64,000 bases of DNA from an uncultured Pelagibacteraceae bacterium (GTDB lineage: Bacteria > Pseudomonadota > Alphaproteobacteria > Pelagibacterales > AG-422-B15): NCBI GenBank assembly GCA_902546615.1, contig CACCKE010000001.1, forward strand, positions 78,409 through 142,408. Reading direction: 5' to 3'. Positions 19,233 to 26,540 of this stretch are shown here, piece by piece. Positions within the stretch are counted from its first letter, which is position 1. Each line of letters opens with the position of its first letter. The notes under the pieces were generated by a model. It was not told the origin of the DNA. It searched no databases and worked only from the letters and a program-made list of their open reading frames with translations. The position numbers and the translations under genes are program-made.

Positions 19233-20630
19233 TTAATTATAAAAATCTTTAAAATTTATTTCCTCATCAATATATTTAATTATTTTTTCAGTTAAAGTTT
19301 TCTTTTTGGATAATAAATCAAAACTCTGTTTAACTTTTTTAGAAATAAAATCATGAAACTTTTTATCAGACAGAGGAATCTCAAACTGTTTAATTCTATT
19401 CGCAAGGGTTGGAATAGTCGATTGAATTACAGTATTTTTTTTAAATTGTACTTCGCCTATAAATTCAGAAAGTAAACAACCAAAAATATAAAATTGTGAA
19501 ATATCTGATTTATTTTTAATTTTTAAAGAACGTATGTGACTTTGAAAAACATAATCAGTATTCGTGAGAATAGATGGAATTCCAACTTTTCCATCATTAT
19601 TGATAATAAGATCATATTTATCGAATTTATTATTCTGTAATTTTTTAAAATTTTTATCACAGAAAAAATCAGGAATTAAATCAACTTGATTATTATATAT
19701 GTCAGATGTTCTGATAAATGGTAAACTATCATCAGATTTTTCTGTATAAATTTCATAATTAATACTTCCAATCTCATCACCTTTTATTGGATCGATGTAA
19801 TTATCTAATTTTACAATCTTATATTTTTTTTTAATATGAGCCTTAATTTTATCCCAAGTGGGATCAAAAAAAGTAGCATTCCATATATTTGAATCTTTCA
19901 TATTATTAATTTCGGCAGAAAAAATATTAATTTTCTCGAATAGTTTGTCATCTAATTTAAAATAATCTCTAAAATTTTTCTTAGTTGCATCAATTGAATT
20001 TAAAAATTTTTTTTCAATTTTTATTATTTCTAAAAGAATATCAGCAAGAATTTTTTGTTTGTTCATCTTCAATAATGGTATTTTAAATTTTTTTAATTTA
20101 TTCAATGAAACCAAACCTTGATTATTTCCTCCACTACTAGAGTATGTTTGGATTTTTGAAAAAAAGGACATAAAGAAGCAAGTTAAATACTCTGGCAAGA
20201 TTTTTGATGAATTCGTTTTTATATATGCAATATTTCTTGGAAGAGAGGTTGTATATTTGACATAATCTTTAAAAATTGCTGTTAAACCAACGGTTCCAAC
20301 TACAGATAAAAGTACAGTATCATTATCAAGAATTTTATTTTTAAATTTGTCGCTGTCCAATTTAGATAAAAATATATTATCTCTTACATCTATAATTCCA
20401 TTTTTTAAATTATGTACATATAGGTACTTTATTTCACCATCTGTTATGGGTTTAACACCAGTATGAATTCCATCACTAACCAGTGGAAAATATTCAGTAT
20501 TTCCAAGGTTTATAAATTTTATATTTGATTTATTTAAAAATTTATCTCTTGCTTTAAGAAAATGAAAATATCTAGGATTAAATCTTTTTTCCTGAATTAT
20601 CGAATTCAAATCAATCTCGAAGTGATTCAT
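19233..20630 (-). CDS. Type I-like restriction-modification specificity subunit (HsdS/BcgIB-like)
   Basis: Two target-recognition halves each ending in a similar segment (LKKFKIPLLKMNKQKILADILLEIIK... and IKQFEIPLSDKKFHDFISKKVKQS...); overlaps methylase stop by 4 bp. Confidence 0.88.
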   Translation of the reverse strand: MNHFEIDLNSIIQEKRFNPRYFHFLKARDKFLNKSNIKFINLGNTEYFPLVSDGIHTGVKPITDGEIKYLYVHNLKNGIIDVRDNIFLSKLDSDKFKNKILDNDTVLLSVVGTVGLTAIFKDYVKYTTSLPRNIAYIKTNSSKILPEYLTCFFMSFFSKIQTYSSSGGNNQGLVSLNKLKKFKIPLLKMNKQKILADILLEIIKIEKKFLNSIDATKKNFRDYFKLDDKLFEKINIFSAEINNMKDSNIWNATFFDPTWDKIKAHIKKKYKIVKLDNYIDPIKGDEIGSINYEIYTEKSDDSLPFIRTSDIYNNQVDLIPDFFCDKNFKKLQNNKFDKYDLIINNDGKVGIPSILTNTDYVFQSHIRSLKIKNKSDISQFYIFGCLLSEFIGEVQFKKNTVIQSTIPTLANRIKQFEIPLSDKKFHDFISKKVKQSFDLLSKKKTLTEKIIKYIDEEINFKDFYN

Positions 20631-22375
20631 TGCTTACTCCATTGTAAAAACTTCTTTGTAATTATTGGTAAATCATCTTCATCAATTAGATCACCCCTTC
20701 TATTGTGACCACAAAATTTTGCAATAGACATGAAAACTTTATAATTTTTTTTTGGATTACTTGTTTTTTTAAAAATAAGAACACTTGTTTTGGTTGTTGT
20801 ATGTGGAGCAAATGCTTCTATAGGAATATCAATTATTGCTAGAAGTTGGCCATGCCTAATTAAATAATCTCTTATATAAGACATTTTATCGTTACCAAAA
20901 ATTCCGTCTGGCAAGACTATACCAAGTCTTCCACCTTCCTTAAGCAATTCAAAACATCTTTCAATAAACAATATTTGTGGAACCTCATCTTTTTTTAATG
21001 AACCTCTAACAAATTTTCCAGCTTTATCTTTTTTTCTCATATATCCAAATTCATACTGTGATAGTATTTCTTTATTGGAGATTTTCATTTTAGAACCAAA
21101 GGGTGGATTAGTAATAATTATATCAAATTTTTCAGGCTGAACTTCGATTTTTGTTTTTGATTGCCATTCGCTAAATTTAACTAAAGAGTTTTCACAAAAC
21201 ACTCCAGATCTCCCATCTCCCAAGAGTGCCATATATGCTTTTGCAACCTTACTTAAAAAATTATCTTTATCTATTCCTCTGATATTTCTAATAGCAATTT
21301 TTTGTTTCTCAGCCTCAATTTGTGACTCTGGCCATTTTAACATTGATCCATTTTTTTCTATTTTATTCCATTGGTATTTTAGGGTTTCTACAAGAAAACC
21401 ACCACTACCACATGCTGGGTCTAAAACTAATTCATCTTCATTTGGATTTATCATTTCTACAATCATTCTAATCACATTTCTTGGTGTAAAAAATTGCCCT
21501 TGCCCCCCTTTTAATGAAGGTCCAATAAATACTTCAAAAGCATCAGCAATTGCATCTCTAGAAGAATCTGAAAGACTAAATCTTTGTATTTCTCCTACCA
21601 CAAACGCTAAAGAAATTTTATCCAGAGTTATTTTGTCGTTTTTATCTATTACATCATCAAATTTTTTTACAACCTCTTCAAAAATCTTCAAAATTCTATC
21701 TTTCACTACTTTTGGATCTTCATCAGTTCCCAATCTAAACTTTGGTGCATCCTCAGGTTTAGTAAATCTTTCATCATATATTTTACAAAAAATTAAATTA
21801 ATCATTTGTTGAGCAAGAACTTCATCTCTTGTTGCTCCAACTACATTAGGTGCTAAAAAATTTCTAATTGTTTTAAATAGTGTTTTTAGATTTCTTGCTG
21901 GCTTTAGATCTTTTCTTTTAAAATTACCTATATCTTCTAGTCGTTCACCATACTTAGGAAAAGCAGGTAATTCATTGTAGAAAACCTTACCTTTTGAATA
22001 AGTTTTGTGTAATATAAATTTTTCTTCACCATTAAACCAAATTCCAATACTCGCATCTGAAAATTTTAAATAATCTTTAAGTTGTTTTATGCCAGATTTT
22101 TTATCAGGTTGTTTGCATTCAACTACTATTTCTAAATCTTCGTCCTTTTTTTTTGAATTTTTAAATATAGCAATATCAACAGGGTAACTTGATTTTTCTG
22201 CTGATGGTCTTTCCCTTACCCTATATTGCGGTCTAGTTTGTATATTTGCTATAGGATAATCGTAATCTTCCACTAAAATTTTTGAAAATGGTTGGGTCGC
22301 CTCTCTTTCCTCTGGAGTATTTTTTACTTCAACACCACTGATAAAATCGATAATTATTTTATCATTTTTTGCCAT
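20627..22375 (-). CDS. N6-adenine DNA methyltransferase (HsdM-like) with N-terminal HsdR-like PD-(D/E)XK domain
   Basis: GQFFTPRNVIRMIVEM, DPACGSGGF (motif I), IITNPPFGSK (motif IV); N-terminus YPVDIAIF...EIVVECKQPDKKSGIKQLKDY carries D67...E86-C-K88...Q98xxxY102. Confidence 0.9.
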   Translation of the reverse strand: MAKNDKIIIDFISGVEVKNTPEEREATQPFSKILVEDYDYPIANIQTRPQYRVRERPSAEKSSYPVDIAIFKNSKKKDEDLEIVVECKQPDKKSGIKQLKDYLKFSDASIGIWFNGEEKFILHKTYSKGKVFYNELPAFPKYGERLEDIGNFKRKDLKPARNLKTLFKTIRNFLAPNVVGATRDEVLAQQMINLIFCKIYDERFTKPEDAPKFRLGTDEDPKVVKDRILKIFEEVVKKFDDVIDKNDKITLDKISLAFVVGEIQRFSLSDSSRDAIADAFEVFIGPSLKGGQGQFFTPRNVIRMIVEMINPNEDELVLDPACGSGGFLVETLKYQWNKIEKNGSMLKWPESQIEAEKQKIAIRNIRGIDKDNFLSKVAKAYMALLGDGRSGVFCENSLVKFSEWQSKTKIEVQPEKFDIIITNPPFGSKMKISNKEILSQYEFGYMRKKDKAGKFVRGSLKKDEVPQILFIERCFELLKEGGRLGIVLPDGIFGNDKMSYIRDYLIRHGQLLAIIDIPIEAFAPHTTTKTSVLIFKKTSNPKKNYKVFMSIAKFCGHNRRGDLIDEDDLPIITKKFLQWSKQ

Positions 22376-22420
22376 ATATTTAATTCTAACAAATCAAATT
22401 AAATTTATCTAAGAAAAAGT

Positions 22421-22445
22421 CGTACTACACAACGTACTACACATT
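22421..22445. repeat. Right inner 25-bp repeat CGTACTACACAACGTACTACACATT
   Basis: 23/25 identity with 19206-19230, same orientation; two near-identical 12-bp units. Confidence 0.85.
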
Positions 22446-22545
22446 CGCTGATTTTAAATAGCTTTAATCGACATTTTTAATTGTAAAGATAAGGTAAAGG
22501 TTAGTGGGAGTCGGTAGAGTCTTAACGATGTATCACAAGTGTTGG

Positions 22546-22566
22546 TTTCATTAACCAGTAGTTCAT
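22546..22566. repeat. Right copy of 21-bp direct repeat TTTCATTAACCAGTAGTTCAT
   Basis: Exact match to 19113-19133; ends 1 bp before the gpsA stop codon. Confidence 0.95.
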
Positions 22567-22567
22567 G

Positions 22568-23566
22568 TTATTCCTTTGTGATTGGTCTATTTAAAAGTTC
22601 TTGAATTGTAACATCAATATTTTTCTTTCGATATAAAACTTTGTAAATAGCGTCATTGATTGGCAAATCCAATTTTTTTTCAACAGATAGTTTTTTTAAT
22701 GCTCTAACAGTGAATACTCCCTCAGCGATTGAAAACTTTTTTTCAATGATTTGATTAAGTGTTTTGCCTTTTGCAAGATCAATTCCTAACGAAAAATTTC
22801 TAGACTCTTTTGAAGAACATGTAAGAAATAAATCCCCCATACCAGACAGTCCAGCGAGCGTACTTTTTTTTGCGTTCATGGATTGGGCTACAATTTTTAT
22901 TTCTGCAAAACTTCTCGATATAATTGAAGCAACTGCGTTTTCGCCGTATTTTTTTCCAAACACAATACCACTGGCAATTGCATAAATATTTTTTAGAGCA
23001 CCCGCTATTTGTGAACCAATAATGTCATCAGATAAGTAAGGCCTTAATGTTGGAGACTTAATAAGTTGTGCAATTTTATTTCCAACACTTCCACTTTTTG
23101 AAGCAACGACAGTAGCAGCTGGTAGACCTTTTGCAATCTCAGCGGCAAAATTTGGTCCTGAAATGACAGCAATCTTATTTTTTGGAAAAATAGAGGTTAC
23201 TATCTCACTTGGTAAATTCAGACTATTCATTTCTATTCCCTTAGAGCAGCAAACAAATATTGTACCAGTTTGAATATCTTTTTTTAACTTTAATAAATTT
23301 GTTGATAAATATTGAACAGGTGAAACTAAAAATAAAATTTCACATTTGGCCACATCGAGAATTGATGTAGTGCATTTTATTTTTTTACTTAATTTAATTT
23401 TTGGCAAATATCTTTTGTTTTCAGATATATTATTAATATTATCACAAACACTTTTTTCTTTTGCCCATAAAATAACTTTTTCTTTTTTCGATATTATATT
23501 TGCTAATGCAGTCCCCCATGCGCCTGCACCAATCACACCAACATCATATTTAATATTATCCTTCAA
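22568..23566 (-). CDS. gpsA: NAD(P)H-dependent glycerol-3-phosphate dehydrogenase
   Basis: VGVIGAGAWGTALANIISKK, VISGPNFAAEIAKGLPAATVVAS, ALKNIYAIASGI, GLSGMGDLFLTCSS. Confidence 0.97.
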   Translation of the reverse strand: MKDNIKYDVGVIGAGAWGTALANIISKKEKVILWAKEKSVCDNINNISENKRYLPKIKLSKKIKCTTSILDVAKCEILFLVSPVQYLSTNLLKLKKDIQTGTIFVCCSKGIEMNSLNLPSEIVTSIFPKNKIAVISGPNFAAEIAKGLPAATVVASKSGSVGNKIAQLIKSPTLRPYLSDDIIGSQIAGALKNIYAIASGIVFGKKYGENAVASIISRSFAEIKIVAQSMNAKKSTLAGLSGMGDLFLTCSSKESRNFSLGIDLAKGKTLNQIIEKKFSIAEGVFTVRALKKLSVEKKLDLPINDAIYKVLYRKKNIDVTIQELLNRPITKE

Positions 23567-24638
23567 CGGCTCTCTTACCCTTCATAAAAATAGCGTTCTT
23601 ATCAAGAGGCCATCTTGGCCGGGGCTTAAAATTTAATTTATTAAATTTGTTTCTTTCAAATCTTTCAATTCCTGCTAATGCAATCATTGCACCGTTATCA
23701 GTACAATACTTGATCGACGGAAATAAAAATTCGCAATTTTCTATAGTTTCAAGTTGTTTCAGTGAATTACGAATACTTTTATTCGCAGCAACGCCTCCAG
23801 CGACAACAATTTTTAAATTTTTTTTAGATTTTACGATTCGTTTATATTCATTTATTGCATTTTGAGTTTTGATGAAAATAATTTTGTTTATAGTCGCTTG
23901 AAATGATGCTGACATGTCTTTTTTAAATCTTTCTGTACACCTATTTTTAGCAACAATATTTGCCACTGCAGACTTTAAGCCTGCAAATGAAAAATGTGCA
24001 TTTTTTTCGTGAATTAATGGCATAGGAAGTTCAAATTTGTTTTCATTACCTAAAGCAGCATATTTTTCAATTTCGGGGCCACCTGGATAACCTAATTTAA
24101 GAAGACGAGCAGTTTTATCAAACGCTTCACCCAATGCGTCATCGATTGTGGTACCAATTCGTTTATAACTGTTAAAGTTTTTAATAATTGTAAATTCTGT
24201 ATGACCCCCTGAAACTAATAATAACAGATAAGGATAATCTGTTTCTCTCTCAAGTTTTATTGAAAGAGCATGTCCCTCCAGATGATTAACAGCAATAAAA
24301 GGCTTATTTAAATAATGAGCTAGTGTTTTCCCAGCAACCACACCTACAAGCAGTCCTCCAAGCAATCCAGGTCCAGCAGTAGCAGATATTGCATTTATTT
24401 TCTTAAAAGTCATATTTGCCTCGGATAAAGCTTTGATTATCAATTTATCAATTATGTCAGAATGCGCACGTGCCGCCAATTCTGGAACAACACCCCCATA
24501 TAATTTATGAATATCTATTTGAGACTTTACTACATTTGATAGAACTTTTAGTTTGTTATGAGATTTTTCAACAATAGAAACTGATGTTTCATCGCAACTC
24601 GATTCAATTCCTAATACGCGTATTATTTTTTTTGTCAT
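23556..24638 (-). CDS. tsaD: tRNA N6-adenosine threonylcarbamoyltransferase
   Basis: VLGIESSCDETSVSIV, GGVVPELAARAH, HLEGHALS, LLVSGGHTEF, CTDNGAMIA. Confidence 0.98.
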   Translation of the reverse strand: MTKKIIRVLGIESSCDETSVSIVEKSHNKLKVLSNVVKSQIDIHKLYGGVVPELAARAHSDIIDKLIIKALSEANMTFKKINAISATAGPGLLGGLLVGVVAGKTLAHYLNKPFIAVNHLEGHALSIKLERETDYPYLLLLVSGGHTEFTIIKNFNSYKRIGTTIDDALGEAFDKTARLLKLGYPGGPEIEKYAALGNENKFELPMPLIHEKNAHFSFAGLKSAVANIVAKNRCTERFKKDMSASFQATINKIIFIKTQNAINEYKRIVKSKKNLKIVVAGGVAANKSIRNSLKQLETIENCEFLFPSIKYCTDNGAMIALAGIERFERNKFNKLNFKPRPRWPLDKNAIFMKGKRAVEG

Positions 24639-24681
24639 ATTAATGATAATGTATCATATATACTTCTAAGAATAATTATTT

Positions 24682-25644
24682 ATGTCAAATTTAAATAGAA
24701 TATCGGTTGGAATAAGAGACAGCAAACTATCAAGAGCACAGACTGAAATATTGCTTAATCGGTTGATTGGTGCTGCTGACAATATAGAAATTGAGTCGTT
24801 TGATATTAAAACTATAAAAACTAAAGGTGATATCTATAACACTCAACGGCTTGACCGTATTGGTGGAAAAGGATTGTTTATAAAAGAAATTGAGCAAAAC
24901 ATTATTAATTGTAATATTGATGTCGGCGTCCATTCTATGAAAGACGTTCCAGTTATAGAAAGTACAGAAGATCTTGAGATTATTTGCTGGTTGCATAGGG
25001 AAGATCCTCGCGAAGCTTTAATTTCAAATTCAGGCCAAAGATTTTTTGATTTGCCATCTGGATCAATCATTGGGACAAGCTCAATTAGAAGACGAGCTCA
25101 GATTCTTAACTTAAGAAAAGATCTTAAAATTAGGTTACTCAGAGGCAATGTTGACACTCGAATTAAAAAACTTAGAGGCAATAGTTATGATGCAATAATT
25201 CTAAGCTTAGCAGGACTTAAACGAATAGGGTTGGTTGACCAAGTAACTGAAAAACTTGATGTGGAAAAATTTCTTCCTGCAGCCAGTCAAGGAACAGTGG
25301 GAGTACAGTCAAAACGCGGCAACAAACTTAAAGAAGTATTTGGATTGATAAATCATGAAGAAACAGAAATTGAGTCATTAACTGAAAGACAAGTATTAAG
25401 AAGTATCAATGCTAATTGCAACAGCCCCATATCTGTTTATGCGAAAATTACAGAGAATATGATCTCACTGAAATGCGAAATTTTTGATCATGATGGGAGT
25501 AAAATTTTTTCAAAACAAATTGAAGATGCAAAAAATAGATACTTAAAAATAGCAACAACACTCTCTAAAACAATTTTAAATGATATTGGTCAAGATAAAA
25601 TTAATAAACTGGATGAATTAAATGATTTTGATTACACGCCCTAA
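24682..25644 (+). CDS. hemC: Porphobilinogen deaminase
   Basis: VGIRDSKLSRAQTE, GGKGLFIKEIEQ, VHSMKDVP, GTSSIRRRAQIL, LRGNVDTRIKKL, NANCNSPISVYA. Confidence 0.97.
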   Translation: MSNLNRISVGIRDSKLSRAQTEILLNRLIGAADNIEIESFDIKTIKTKGDIYNTQRLDRIGGKGLFIKEIEQNIINCNIDVGVHSMKDVPVIESTEDLEIICWLHREDPREALISNSGQRFFDLPSGSIIGTSSIRRRAQILNLRKDLKIRLLRGNVDTRIKKLRGNSYDAIILSLAGLKRIGLVDQVTEKLDVEKFLPAASQGTVGVQSKRGNKLKEVFGLINHEETEIESLTERQVLRSINANCNSPISVYAKITENMISLKCEIFDHDGSKIFSKQIEDAKNRYLKIATTLSKTILNDIGQDKINKLDELNDFDYTP

Positions 25645-26332
25645 AAAAGATTCATTAGAGTTGCAAGAGGAATTAAAAAAAATAAAAATTAATTCAATTG
25701 TTCAAGAATTATCAACTTTTAATATTTCTAAATCTCGAACCGATTTATCGAATTCTATTATATTGATCACCAGTTTAAGATCGATCGATTATCTTGTAAA
25801 AACAAAGACGCTTGAAACCTGTAAAAGTAGTAAGTTTTTGGTTATTGGAAAATTAACTGCGCAACGACTAACGAAATTAGGATGCAAAAACATCATCATT
25901 ACTGCAAGTGATAGCGGAGATCTACTTATACAATTGAAACGTAATCTCAAGAAAAATGAAATTATAAAGTTTCTTTGTTCAAATATTTTTAACAAGGAAC
26001 TTGTTAAGTCTCTAAAAAAATTGAGTTACAATGTTGAGCTGCTAAAGGTTTATGAAACCCATGGTATAAAAAAAATAAAAAAATCAGTTGTGCAAAAACT
26101 GAAAAATCACAATTTGACAGCAGTTATTTTTTTTTCCCAATTTTCTCTTAGGGTTTTTCTTAATTTATGCAAAGTTGAAAAGATCGATAGGGCAACACTC
26201 AAAAAGTTACATTATATATGTATTAGCAAGAGGGTTGCCGATCCAGCAATAAGATCAGGATTTAATGTACATTTATCGAATAAGCCTACAAAAGCCTCAA
26301 TAATTAAACTTGTCCATAATTATTTTGCCTAA
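25622..26332 (+). CDS. hemD: Uroporphyrinogen-III synthase (divergent)
   Basis: MILITRPKKDSLELQEELKK start, overlaps hemC 3' end, AVIFFSQFSLRVFL and ICISKRVADPAIRSGF regions. Confidence 0.8.
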   Translation: MILITRPKKDSLELQEELKKIKINSIVQELSTFNISKSRTDLSNSIILITSLRSIDYLVKTKTLETCKSSKFLVIGKLTAQRLTKLGCKNIIITASDSGDLLIQLKRNLKKNEIIKFLCSNIFNKELVKSLKKLSYNVELLKVYETHGIKKIKKSVVQKLKNHNLTAVIFFSQFSLRVFLNLCKVEKIDRATLKKLHYICISKRVADPAIRSGFNVHLSNKPTKASIIKLVHNYFA

Positions 26333-26540
26333 ATAATAAAAAAGCTAATTATTACAATGTATTACATGAATTCATAGCCTAAGTGGATATTTTAATAATT
26401 TCTGTTGCCAATAAACACCATAGTCAAAAAAGTTAAAAAAGTCTTGTAAATTAGAGCTTTTAATTGCTTGACTAAACTTGTTTTTTTCAGTTGAATGGTC
26501 GGATAGTTAATTTCTAATAAGGACTAAGAGGGGGACTTAT

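Larger units (their letters stand above)
19113..22566. mobile_element. Putative integrated restriction-modification cassette flanked by 21-bp direct repeats; no integrase gene
   Basis: Perfect 21-bp direct repeat at both ends; right copy lies 1 bp from the gpsA stop, left copy is the 5' end of the intact EVE gene; interior holds only RM genes and repeat arms. Confidence 0.75.

Noticed and set aside
19233-22375. Calling the cassette a classic Type I RM system with HsdR nearby
   Set aside because: No helicase/HsdR ORF exists in the window and the methylase already carries a nuclease-like N-terminus; the flanking genes are gpsA and EVE.
19113-22566. Explaining the 21-bp repeat as a transposon target-site duplication
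   Set aside because: No transposase or terminal inverted repeats were seen, and 21 bp is longer than typical transposon duplications; a site-specific recombination core fits better, though unproven.
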